Shown one piece after another: positions 1-5,839 of a stretch of DNA of 6,427 nt. Positions within the stretch are counted from its first letter, which is position 1, and every line of letters starts with the position of its first letter. A program made the position numbers and the translations under genes. Below the pieces are notes generated by a model. That model saw nothing but the letters and a program-made list of their open reading frames with translations. It did not search any database and was not told the origin of the DNA. This stretch comes from Pseudomonas sp. PGPPP3. GTDB lineage: Bacteria; Pseudomonadota; Gammaproteobacteria; Pseudomonadales; Pseudomonadaceae. The stretch spans positions 1 to 6,427 of the forward strand of contig NKIE01000164.1 in NCBI GenBank assembly GCA_002256055.1. The letters run 5' to 3'.

Positions 1-65
1 GACGGCACTTCACCTGTCTACGCTATCCATGTGCGAGACTCATGCAGGAAGCCCGAGCAATATGA
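1..65 (+). CDS. algZ: Sensor histidine kinase AlgZ/FimS, C-terminal tail (partial)
   Basis: The third forward frame is open from the window edge to a TGA at 63-65 and encodes about 20 residues with the string FTCLRYPC. This resembles the last beta strand of a histidine-kinase ATP-binding domain, where a hydrophobic strand ends in a Pro. The stop overlaps the algR start as ATGA, which is typical of a translationally coupled kinase-regulator pair. In Pseudomonas the gene directly upstream of algR is algZ (fimS), an inner-membrane LytS-like kinase that acts with AlgR. The identification rests on this short tail, the overlap and the known gene order. No catalytic motif is inside the window, so the call is inferred mainly from context. 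Confidence 0.65.
   Translation, partial: RHFTCLRYPCARLMQEARAI
46..51 (+). promoter_or_regulatory. Ribosome binding site deciding the algR start
   Basis: AGGAAG lies 10 nt before ATG 62 and inside the tail of the upstream gene. It supports 62 over the in-frame ATG at 29, which would add 11 non-conserved residues. Confidence 0.6.
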
Positions 66-808
66 ATGTCCTGATCGTTGATGACGAACCCCTGGCCCGT
101 GAGCGGCTTAGCCGTATGGTCGGGGAGCTGGAAGGTTGTCGCGTGCTGCAGCCCTGTGCCAGCAATGGTGAAGAGGCGCTGGCGCTGATCGACAGCCTGA
201 AACCCGACGTGGTGCTGCTGGATATCCGCATGCCGGGCCTTGATGGTCTGCAAGTGGCGGCCAAACTGTGCGAGCGCGAGGCCCCGCCAGCGGTGATTTT
301 CTGCACCGCCCATGACGAGTTTGCCCTAGAAGCCTTTCAGGTCAGTGCGGTGGGTTACCTGGTTAAGCCCGTACGCCCGGAAAGCTTGGCGGCGGCGCTG
401 AAGAAAGCCGAGCGGCCCAACCGCGTGCAGTTGGCGGCGCTGACCCGCCCGGCCCTGGATCACGCCGGCGGCCCGCGCAGCCATATCAGTGCGCGTACGC
501 GCAAAGGTATCGAGCTGATCCCGCTGGAGCATGTGATCTTTTTTATCGCCGACCACAAATACGTGACCCTGCGCCACGAAGGTGGCGAGGTGCTGCTGGA
601 CGAACCTTTGAAGGCGCTGGAAGACGAGTTCGGCGAGCGTTTTGTGCGTATTCACCGCAACGCCCTGGTTGCCCGTGAGCGTATCGAGCGCCTGCAGCGC
701 ACGCCGTTGGGGCACTTCCAGCTGTATCTCAAAGGCTTGCATGGCGATCCGCTGATCGTCAGCCGCCGCCATGTGGCGGGTGTGCGCAAGCTGATGAACC
801 ACCTCTGA
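62..808 (+). CDS. algR: Response regulator AlgR (REC + LytTR DNA-binding)
   Basis: Encodes a 248-aa cytoplasmic DNA-binding response regulator. Residues 1-~115 form a receiver domain: acidic pair D7/D8, phospho-acceptor D54 in the [10 protein letters not shown] motif, switch Thr T82 in FCTAHD, and invariant K102 in LVKPVRPE. Residues ~140-245 form a LytTR domain, recognisable from [12 protein letters not shown], the [10 protein letters not shown] core and IVSRRHV. Length and D54 match P. aeruginosa AlgR, which controls alginate genes, twitching motility and other virulence traits with AlgZ. The reading frame is open to an upstream ATG at 29, but I chose ATG 62 because the protein then starts [10 protein letters not shown], as the family does, AGGAAG at 46-51 is a suitable ribosome site, and 62 overlaps the upstream stop. 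Both domains look intact. AlgR-type targets cannot be deduced from this gene alone. Confidence 0.96.
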   Translation: MNVLIVDDEPLARERLSRMVGELEGCRVLQPCASNGEEALALIDSLKPDVVLLDIRMPGLDGLQVAAKLCEREAPPAVIFCTAHDEFALEAFQVSAVGYLVKPVRPESLAAALKKAERPNRVQLAALTRPALDHAGGPRSHISARTRKGIELIPLEHVIFFIADHKYVTLRHEGGEVLLDEPLKALEDEFGERFVRIHRNALVARERIERLQRTPLGHFQLYLKGLHGDPLIVSRRHVAGVRKLMNHL

Positions 809-813
809 GTTGT

Positions 814-836
814 CCGGCGGGTGCACCACCCGCCGG
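814..836. repeat. Perfect 10-bp GC hairpin between algR and hemC
   Basis: CCGGCGGGTG (814-823) and CACCCGCCGG (827-836) are perfect reverse complements separated by 3 nt. The stem begins 5 nt after the algR stop. It should fold strongly in RNA, but no run of T follows on the plus strand (GCTGCCTTATC), so it is not a textbook intrinsic terminator. It may weaken read-through from algR into hemC, or protect the 3' end of algR mRNA. The structure is seen directly; the role is inferred. Confidence 0.6.
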
Positions 837-843
837 GCTGCCT

Positions 844-849
844 TATCAT
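844..849 (+). promoter_or_regulatory. Possible -10 element (TATCAT) upstream of hemC
   Basis: TATCAT matches the sigma70 -10 consensus at five of six bases and sits 30 nt before the hemC ATG. The expected -35 position falls in the hairpin at 814-836 and has no good match (GTGCAC region). An independent hemC promoter is plausible but weakly supported. Confidence 0.25.
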
Positions 850-878
850 GCCGGCGATCATTCGTTTCGAGAGCCGTC

Positions 879-1820
879 ATGTCTATCCGCGAAATCCGCA
901 TCGCTACCCGCAAGAGTGCCCTGGCCCTGTGGCAGGCCGAATACGTTAAAGCTTGCCTTGAGCAGGCCCATCCGGGACTGTTGGTCAGCCTGGTGCCGAT
1001 GGTCAGTCGTGGCGACAAGCTGCTGGACGCGCCGCTGGCAAAAATCGGCGGCAAGGGCCTGTTCGTCAAGGAGCTGGAAACCGCCCTGCTGGAGAATGAG
1101 GCGGATATCGCCGTGCATTCGATGAAGGATGTGCCGATGGACTTCCCCGAAGGCCTGGGCTTGTTCTGCATCTGCGAGCGTGAAGACCCGCGTGATGCCT
1201 TCGTTTCCAACACTTTCGCCAGCCTCGACGAGCTGCCGGCGGGCAGCGTGGTCGGCACCTCCAGTCTGCGCCGTCAGGCCCAGTTGCTGGCCCTGCGCCC
1301 GGATCTGAAGATTCATTTCCTGCGCGGCAACGTCAACACTCGCCTGGCCAAGCTGGACGCCGGTGAGTACGACGCCATCATTCTCGCAGCCGCTGGCCTG
1401 ATTCGCCTGGGTTTCGGCGCGCGGATTCGTGCTTCGATCAGCGTGGAAGCCAGCCTGCCAGCTGGTGGTCAGGGCGCCGTGGGCATCGAGTGCCGCAGTG
1501 CCGATGCCGAGATTCACGCCTTGCTGGCGCCGTTGCACCACCGCGAAACGGCCCTGCGCGTGACCGCTGAGCGCGCCCTGAACAAGCATCTGAATGGCGG
1601 CTGCCAAGTGCCGATCGCCTGCTATGCCCTGCTTGAAGACGAGCAGTTGTGGCTGCGCGGCCTGGTGGGCCAGCCGGATGGTGGCCTGTTGTTGCGTGCC
1701 GAAGGGCGTGCGCCGGCCGCCGATGCTGAGACGCTGGGTGTGCAGGTGGCCGAGGCGTTGCTGGCCCAAGGCGCCAGCGCCATTCTCGCGGCTGTGTATG
1801 GCGAGGCCGGCCAGGCGTGA
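879..1820 (+). CDS. hemC: Hydroxymethylbilane synthase (porphobilinogen deaminase)
   Basis: A 313-aa cytoplasmic enzyme that joins four porphobilinogen molecules into hydroxymethylbilane, the linear tetrapyrrole used by HemD. All key residues sit at the E. coli numbering: R11 in ATRKS, K83 and catalytic D84 in HSMKDVP, R131/R132 in GTSSLRR, R149 and R155 in FLRGNVNTR, and C242 in LNGGCQVP, which carries the dipyrromethane cofactor. The frame extends upstream to an ATG at 810, but that would add 23 unrelated residues and include the algR-hemC hairpin. ATG 879, giving [11 protein letters not shown], is the family start, with a modest GAGAG ribosome site at 869-873. The stop overlaps the hemD GTG by 4 nt, so the two are probably translationally coupled. 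Confidence 0.98.
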   Translation: MSIREIRIATRKSALALWQAEYVKACLEQAHPGLLVSLVPMVSRGDKLLDAPLAKIGGKGLFVKELETALLENEADIAVHSMKDVPMDFPEGLGLFCICEREDPRDAFVSNTFASLDELPAGSVVGTSSLRRQAQLLALRPDLKIHFLRGNVNTRLAKLDAGEYDAIILAAAGLIRLGFGARIRASISVEASLPAGGQGAVGIECRSADAEIHALLAPLHHRETALRVTAERALNKHLNGGCQVPIACYALLEDEQLWLRGLVGQPDGGLLLRAEGRAPAADAETLGVQVAEALLAQGASAILAAVYGEAGQA

Positions 1821-2563
1821 ACGCCTGGCGCCTGCTGCTGACCCGTCCGGCGCCAGAGTCGGCGGCCCTGGCGGCAACGCTGGCGGCGCAGGGGGTGTTC
1901 AGCAGCAGCCTGCCATTGATGCAGATTGAGGCACTGACGGAAACGGCCGAACAACGTGAGCTGATCCTGGCGCTGCCGCGTTACAGCGCCGTTATTGTGG
2001 TCAGCAAGCCGGCAGCCCGCCTGGGCCTTGAACTGCTCCGTCGTTACTGGCCACAAGTGCCTGCCGAGCCGCGCTGGTTCAGCGTCGGCGCCGCCACCGG
2101 GCAAATTCTTGCTGACGCCGGCGTGGCTGTTAGTTACCCCTGTGACGGTGATGACAGCGAGGCCTTGCTGGCCTTGCCGGCACTGGCGCGCGCGCTGGCA
2201 GTGCCCAGTCCGCGGGTGTTGATCATGCGCGGCGAGGGTGGCCGGGAATTCATGGCGGATTGCTTGCGCGGCCAAGGCGCTACGGTCGACTATCTGCCAC
2301 TCTATCGCCGTGGTCAGCCGGACTACCCGAGCACGGCCTTGTTGGCGCAGCTGGACGACCAGCAGCTGAATGCTGTGCTGGTCAGCAGCGGCGAAGGCTT
2401 CGCCCGTTTGCGCCAGTTGGCGGCGGATGACTGGCCGCAAGTGGCCCGCCGAGTAATGTTTGTGCCCAGCGCACGGGGTGTCGAGAAGGTTGTGGATTGT
2501 CGTGGCGCGAGCGCTGCGGCCCTGTTGGCGGCGTTGCGGGCAACCCCGCAGCCGGCCCCCTGA
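1817..2563 (+). CDS. hemD: Uroporphyrinogen-III synthase
   Basis: A 248-aa cytoplasmic enzyme that cyclises hydroxymethylbilane with inversion of ring D to give uroporphyrinogen III, the branch point for haem, sirohaem and cobalamin. The family is poorly conserved in sequence, but its pattern is visible: an N-terminal [31 protein letters not shown] (position of the usual TSxNA-like turn), [12 protein letters not shown], then [44 protein letters not shown] and a final [11 protein letters not shown]. This is the two-lobed HemD fold. It starts with GTG at 1817, overlapping the hemC stop as GTGA, and its TGA lies 16 nt before hemX. It is not fused to hemX. Location directly after hemC strongly supports the call. 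Confidence 0.95.
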   Translation: MNAWRLLLTRPAPESAALAATLAAQGVFSSSLPLMQIEALTETAEQRELILALPRYSAVIVVSKPAARLGLELLRRYWPQVPAEPRWFSVGAATGQILADAGVAVSYPCDGDDSEALLALPALARALAVPSPRVLIMRGEGGREFMADCLRGQGATVDYLPLYRRGQPDYPSTALLAQLDDQQLNAVLVSSGEGFARLRQLAADDWPQVARRVMFVPSARGVEKVVDCRGASAAALLAALRATPQPAP

Positions 2564-2566
2564 TAC

Positions 2567-2572
2567 AGAGGA
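2567..2572 (+). promoter_or_regulatory. Ribosome binding site deciding the hemX GTG start
   Basis: AGAGGA lies just after the hemD stop and 7 nt before GTG 2580. An ATG at 2572 is in another frame and reaches a stop after three codons, so it cannot start the gene. GTG is therefore the supported start. Confidence 0.65.
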
Positions 2573-2579
2573 TGGATAC

Positions 2580-3701
2580 GTGAGCGAAGCAGCCCCCGCG
2601 CAAGATGAAGTGCAAGTCGCCCCAGTGCAGAGCCCTACGCCTGCCACCGCGGCGCCCCGTGGTCGTGGTTTGGCCTCGTTGGCCCTAGTGCTGGCCGCTG
2701 CCAGTGCTGGTCTGGCGGGTTGGGGTGTCTGGCAGGTTCGTGTCTTGAATCTGCAAAGCGAGCAGCAGCGCGAGGTGCTGGAGCAGACCCGCAGTCAGAG
2801 TCAGACCTTGGTGCAGCGCGAGCAGAGCCTGAGTGCGCGGCTGGGGCAATTGCCTACGCCGGAGCAACTGGAAGAGCGGCGGCTGTTATTGGCCAGCGTG
2901 CAGGGTGATCAGCAGCGCCTCGGCCAGCGTCTGGACAATGTGTTGAATGCCAGCCGTCAGGATTGGCGTCTGGCTGAAGCCGAGCATCTGCTGCGCCTGG
3001 CCAGCCTGCGTCTGACCGCGTTGCAGGAAATCAACAGCGCCAAGGCCCTGGTGCAGGCCGCCGACCAGATTCTGCTGGAGCAGGATGATCCCGCATCTTT
3101 TGCCGCTCGCGCCGAGTTGACCAAGAGCCTAGAGGCGCTGCGCAGCCTGCAGCAGCCGGACCGCACTGGCATGTTCCTGCAACTGGGCGCCTTGCGCGAG
3201 CAAGTTGCCCAGCTCAACCCGCACGTGCCGGCATTTGTCGACAACGGTGGCGTGCTCGCCAGCTTGGCAGCCGAAGGTGATGGCAGCAGTTGGTGGGCCG
3301 AGTGGCTGGAACGGCTGTCGCATTACTTCCGTATCGATTTCAGCGCCGCCCAGGATATTCGCCCGGTGTTGTCCGGACAGAGCCTGGCGCAGGTGCGTCT
3401 GGCCTTGACCCTGGCTCTGCAGCAGGCCCAGTGGGGCGCCTTGAATGGCGATGGTGCTGTCTATCAAAAATCGTTGCAGCAGGCCCAAGGTGTGCTGGAT
3501 GAGCAGTTCAATCAGGACAATCCGGCGGTACAGGCTTTGCGTGCCCGACTGGGTGAGCTGGTCACTCAGCCGGTAAGCGTCGGCATGCCGGATCTGACCG
3601 CAGCCATGACGGCGCTGCAGGCCTATGTGCAGCTGCGCGAGGCTGGCCCGGTGCCCACCGAGGCCCTGCCAGACGCCATTGTTGAGGACCCGCAGCCATG
3701 A
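2580..3701 (+). CDS. hemX: HemX-family membrane protein (UroM-like domain)
   Basis: A 373-aa protein with a Pro/Ala-rich cytoplasmic N-terminus (1-~30), one membrane segment at ~31-53 (LASLALVLAAASAGLAGWGVW) and a Gln/Glu/Leu-rich probable coiled coil at ~55-120. A largely helical periplasmic domain follows, with the family signature WRLAEAEHLLRLAS at ~129-142. A C-terminal region (WWAEWLERLSHYFRID, then ALTLALQQAQWGALNGD) is also typical. The frame is open upstream to 2460 inside hemD. I chose GTG 2580 because AGAGGA at 2567-2572 is well spaced (7 nt) and the residues after it look like the family N-terminus. The family is often labelled uroporphyrinogen-III C-methyltransferase, but no S-adenosylmethionine-binding motif is visible, so I do not assign that activity. 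It is unrelated to Bacillus HemX. The 3' end overlaps the hemY ATG. Confidence 0.9.
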   Translation: MSEAAPAQDEVQVAPVQSPTPATAAPRGRGLASLALVLAAASAGLAGWGVWQVRVLNLQSEQQREVLEQTRSQSQTLVQREQSLSARLGQLPTPEQLEERRLLLASVQGDQQRLGQRLDNVLNASRQDWRLAEAEHLLRLASLRLTALQEINSAKALVQAADQILLEQDDPASFAARAELTKSLEALRSLQQPDRTGMFLQLGALREQVAQLNPHVPAFVDNGGVLASLAAEGDGSSWWAEWLERLSHYFRIDFSAAQDIRPVLSGQSLAQVRLALTLALQQAQWGALNGDGAVYQKSLQQAQGVLDEQFNQDNPAVQALRARLGELVTQPVSVGMPDLTAAMTALQAYVQLREAGPVPTEALPDAIVEDPQP

Positions 3702-4933
3702 AGCGCATTTTGCTGCTGACCCTGTTGGTGCTGCTGGCTCTGGCGGCGGGCGGCTATGCCGTGGTGCAGATTGAACAGCCTGGCTACGTGCTGGTGGCTT
3801 ACAAAAGCTTCCGTTACGAGTCGAGTTTGTGGGGGACCTTGGTATTGCTGGCCAGCCTGTGGTTGCTGCTGTTCAGCTTGCGTCTGCTGTTTCGCCTGCT
3901 CACGGCGTCTGGTCGGGTGGTTAACCCTTGGTCGCGGCGCAACCGCACGCGCCGCGTCCAACTGTCTGCCGAACAAGGTCTGCTGGACCTGACCGAAGGC
4001 CGTTGGGAGCGAGCGCTGCGGCATTTGCGTCGCGCCGCCGAAGGTGATGCCCAGCCCTTGATGCATTACCTCGGTGCGGCTCGCGCCGCCCAGGAGTTGG
4101 GCCGCTACGAGGAAAGCGACAGTTTGCTGGAGCAAGCCTTGCGCCGTCAGCCGCAGGCAGAACTGGCGATTGCCCTGGCCCATGCTGAATTGCAGGTAGG
4201 CCGCGGTGAGGCTGCGGCCGCCCTGGAAACCCTGCAGGTGATGCGTGAGCGGCATCCGCGTCACCGCCAGGTGTTGCGCCAATTGCAGGCGCTGTATGAG
4301 CAGCAAGGCGATTGGTCGGCGTTGTTGGGTTTGTTGCCTGAGCTGCGTAAAAACAAGGCATTGAGTGACGCTGCACTGCTGGAGCTGGAGCAGCGTGCCT
4401 GGCGTGGGCGCCTGGCTGACGCCGGTCGCAGTGGCTTGAATGCTGGCGAAGCGGCGTTGCAACCGCTGAGACAGGCTTGGCAGCAACTGACCAGTGCCCA
4501 GCGCAACGACCCGCAGCTGTTGCTGGCCTACGCCGAGCAGTTGCGCGCGCTGGGGGCTGAAGCTGAGGCCGAAGAGGTGTTGGGTAAGGCGCTCAAGCGT
4601 CAGTACGACCCCCGCCTGGTGGCGCTGTACGGCGAGCTGGATGGCGCTGATCCGACGCGTCAGTTGCATGCGGCCGAAAGTTGGCTCAAACAGCAGCCCG
4701 CAGATGCCGAGCTGCTGCTGGCGCTGGGCCGCTTGTGTCTGCGCAATCGCCTGTGGGGCAAGGCGCGCGATTACTTCGAGGCGAGTCTGGGCCAGGTCCG
4801 CAGTGCCGTAGCCTGTGCCGAGCTGGCGCGACTGCTGGCCCATCAGGGCGAAGTGGCACGCAGCAATGAGTTGTTTCAGGAAGCCCTGGGCCTGCAGCAG
4901 CAAGGTCTGCCTGATCTGCCCTTGCCCGCTTGA
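3698..4933 (+). CDS. hemY: HemY-family membrane-anchored TPR protein
   Basis: A 411-aa inner-membrane protein. Two hydrophobic helices lie at ~3-23 and ~45-68, joined by a short loop holding the HemY_N-type string GYVLVAYKSFRYESSLWG. A basic stretch (RRNRTRRVQ) follows, then a long run of TPR-like helix pairs, for example QGLLDLTEGRWERALRHLRRAAE at ~93-115 and AARAAQELGRYEESDSLLEQAL at ~127-148. Later pairs include AYAEQLRALGAEAEAEEVLGKAL and ALGRLCLRNRLWGKARDYFEASL. The TPR part suggests protein-protein contacts. The gene starts inside hemX (ATGA overlap), with GAGGA at 3684-3688 as ribosome site, and ends in two consecutive in-frame stops, TGA TAG (4931-4936). It is not the Bacillus protoporphyrinogen oxidase that shares the name. 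The molecular role is unresolved; the haem link comes from gene order. Confidence 0.92.
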   Translation: MKRILLLTLLVLLALAAGGYAVVQIEQPGYVLVAYKSFRYESSLWGTLVLLASLWLLLFSLRLLFRLLTASGRVVNPWSRRNRTRRVQLSAEQGLLDLTEGRWERALRHLRRAAEGDAQPLMHYLGAARAAQELGRYEESDSLLEQALRRQPQAELAIALAHAELQVGRGEAAAALETLQVMRERHPRHRQVLRQLQALYEQQGDWSALLGLLPELRKNKALSDAALLELEQRAWRGRLADAGRSGLNAGEAALQPLRQAWQQLTSAQRNDPQLLLAYAEQLRALGAEAEAEEVLGKALKRQYDPRLVALYGELDGADPTRQLHAAESWLKQQPADAELLLALGRLCLRNRLWGKARDYFEASLGQVRSAVACAELARLLAHQGEVARSNELFQEALGLQQQGLPDLPLPA

Positions 4934-4945
4934 TAGGCTGCGCTG

Positions 4946-4981
4946 CGCTATCGGACGACCGGTGGTGTAGCGCGGATAGCG
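4946..4981. repeat. Inverted repeat after hemY (CGCTATC / GATAGCG)
   Basis: CGCTATC (4946-4952) and GATAGCG (4975-4981) are perfect 7-bp complements around a 22-nt loop. A competing pair, GCGCTA (4945-4950) with TAGCGC (4968-4973), and GATAG (4932-4936) with CTATC (4948-4952), give alternative foldings. The repeated GATAG/CTATC theme resembles a degenerate REP-like extragenic element. No T-run follows, so it is not a standard terminator. Confidence 0.45.
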
Positions 4982-4989
4982 ACCTTGTT

Positions 4990-5014
4990 CCGGGCAGGTT
5001 TACGCCTTGCCCGG
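4990..5014. repeat. Inverted repeat upstream of dsbB (CCGGGCA / TGCCCGG)
   Basis: CCGGGCA (4990-4996) pairs perfectly with TGCCCGG (5008-5014) across an 11-nt loop. If one T is bulged, the stem extends as CCGGGCAGG with CCT and GCCCGG. No T-run follows (TGCAGGTGCTTTCC). It could be an attenuating hairpin or an mRNA 3'-end stabiliser for the hem transcript. Confidence 0.45.
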
Positions 5015-5067
5015 TGCAGGTGCTTTCCTCTACCGTAGCCGCCTCTTAACTATTCCACGGAGCCGTC

Positions 5068-5559
5068 ATGTCACCGGCCAGCCCGCGTTCGCGATTTCTG
5101 TTTGCCTTTCTCGCCTGCGTTGCCATCATGGGCGGCGCGCTCTATCTGGAGCATGTGCTCGGTCAGCAGCCATGTCCGTTGTGCATCATTCAGCGGGTCT
5201 GCGTGATCGTTTTCGGCGTGGTCTGCTTGCTGGCTGCTGTACATGCGCCAGGTCGTGGAGGACAGCGTGGTTATGCCGGGCTGGCTGGGCTGGCAGCACT
5301 GATTGGCGCTGGCACGGCGGGTCGGCAGGTGTGGCTGCAGAACATTCCTGCGGATGAGTTGCCGGCTTGTCTGCCGAGCTTCGATTACATGCTGGAGGCC
5401 CTGCCGTTTCAGGAAATCATCCGTCTGGTGCTGCACGGGTCGGCCGATTGCGCCGAAGTCAATTGGACCCTGCTGGGCATGAGCATTCCTGAATGGAGCC
5501 TGTTGGCGTTTGCCGGCATGTTGCTGTTTACCGGCTACCAATTGTTGCGCCGCGCTTGA
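5068..5559 (+). CDS. dsbB: Disulfide bond formation protein DsbB (DsbH-like)
   Basis: A 163-aa inner-membrane protein with four predicted helices (~10-28, ~40-60, ~68-88, ~142-160). It reoxidises periplasmic DsbA and passes the electrons to quinone. The first periplasmic loop carries the redox pair C36/C39 in QPCPLCIIQR, with the Arg (R43) next to the second helix that corresponds to the quinone-linked Arg of E. coli DsbB. The second loop carries C101 (LPACLPS) and C128 (ADCAEV), the pair that exchanges with DsbA. All four essential cysteines are present. ATG 5068 has GGAG at 5059-5062. The gene is 134 nt after hemY, so it may be read from the hem operon or from its own promoter. In P. aeruginosa the copy at this locus is called DsbH, and pseudomonads often have a second DsbB elsewhere. 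Confidence 0.95.
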   Translation: MSPASPRSRFLFAFLACVAIMGGALYLEHVLGQQPCPLCIIQRVCVIVFGVVCLLAAVHAPGRGGQRGYAGLAGLAALIGAGTAGRQVWLQNIPADELPACLPSFDYMLEALPFQEIIRLVLHGSADCAEVNWTLLGMSIPEWSLLAFAGMLLFTGYQLLRRA

Positions 5560-5676
5560 TCTAGAGCAGCTTAGGGACCGTGCTTCTGCGCCCCTGGCGG
5601 CGTATGCTGGAGCTTCTGCGAGGCGTCTTGGCCGGGTGGTCAGAGATTAAACGCACGTATGAAAGTTTCTCTGGAG

Positions 5677-5693
5677 GGTGCCTTGCTGGCACC
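5677..5693. repeat. Perfect 6-bp hairpin GGTGCC-TTGCT-GGCACC
   Basis: GGTGCC (5677-5682) and GGCACC (5688-5693) flank a 5-nt loop. A second stem lies directly downstream. No T-run follows. It could be an operator half-site pair, or part of a 5' leader if transcription begins upstream. Confidence 0.45.
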
Positions 5694-5709
5694 GCGAGGC
5701 GAGCATAAT
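5683..5709 (+). promoter_or_regulatory. rsd: Weak candidate sigma70 promoter for rsd
   Basis: TTGCTG (5683-5688) and CATAAT (5704-5709) resemble -35 and -10 hexamers, with a short 15-nt spacer. CATAAT matches TATAAT at five of six bases. Both elements overlap the inverted repeats. The leader would be about 120 nt. This is the best match I found in the spacer, but spacing is suboptimal. Confidence 0.25.
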
Positions 5710-5718
5710 CTGGCTCGC
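5699..5718. repeat. Perfect 6-bp inverted repeat GCGAGC / GCTCGC
   Basis: GCGAGC (5699-5704) and GCTCGC (5713-5718) flank an 8-nt loop. An overlapping alternative pairs CGCGAG (5693-5698) with CTCGCG (5714-5719), so two registers compete. The possible -10 element CATAAT (5704-5709) lies at the edge of the first arm and in the loop. Confidence 0.4.
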
Positions 5719-5839
5719 GTATGCCGCCGGAAAACTGCCGTTTGGGTGGCGTCTTCCCAGGTTCGGCGCTGGAGCGACAAAAGCTCGTCTCGCCGCCGTC
5801 CCTAGAACAGAAAATCAAATAACGGGAAGTGAGGTTGTC

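Larger units (their letters stand above)
5560..5839 (+). promoter_or_regulatory. Non-coding spacer upstream of rsd/algQ, probable regulatory region
   Basis: This 280-nt stretch holds no convincing gene. An in-frame extension of rsd back to ATG 5678 is open, but the added peptide does not look like Rsd. The spacer contains a 9-nt direct repeat GCTTCTGCG (5582-5590 and 5612-5620), an 8-nt direct repeat GCGTATGC (5600-5607 and 5717-5724), and two hairpins (5677-5693 and 5699-5718). Its last ~35 nt are AT-richer than the rest of the window. I see no T-tract terminator for dsbB. The rsd promoter is most likely here. Confidence 0.5.

Noticed and set aside
326..1258. 310-codon minus-strand open frame opposite algR and hemC
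   Set aside because: Runs across two well-supported plus-strand genes; Ser/Arg-rich translation with no motif.
858..1877. 339-codon minus-strand open frame opposite hemC
   Set aside because: Produced by the codon bias of hemC, whose catalytic residues are all in place on the plus strand; no start context or recognisable motif.
2460..2579. Upstream extension of hemX into hemD
   Set aside because: It would overlap hemD by over 100 nt, and the added residues are an out-of-frame reading of hemD. GTG 2580 has a good ribosome site.
1622..2647. 341-codon minus-strand open frame opposite hemC end and hemD
   Set aside because: Spans the coupled hemC/hemD/hemX junctions and has Gln/Arg/Ala-rich low-complexity translation typical of an antisense shadow.
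3623..4903. 426-codon open frame on the minus strand, opposite hemY
   Set aside because: Antisense shadow of a GC-rich gene. The translation is Gln/Leu/Arg-rich low complexity with no domain pattern, while the plus-strand HemY shows helices and TPR-like repeats.
5007..5357. 116-codon plus-strand frame overlapping the dsbB start
   Set aside because: Out of frame with dsbB, Arg/Cys/Gly-rich, and no motif; DsbB has all four catalytic cysteines in the other frame.
5628..5663. Possible promoter pairs before rsd (TTGGCC or TGGTCA with TATGAA)
   Set aside because: Spacings of 24 and 15 nt with only 4/6 matches in each hexamer; no better than chance in this region.
5678..5839. N-terminal extension of rsd to ATG 5678
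   Set aside because: The 54 added residues do not resemble Rsd, and the family N-terminus begins at ATG 5840 with a ribosome site. The ATG at 5678 also lies inside a hairpin arm.
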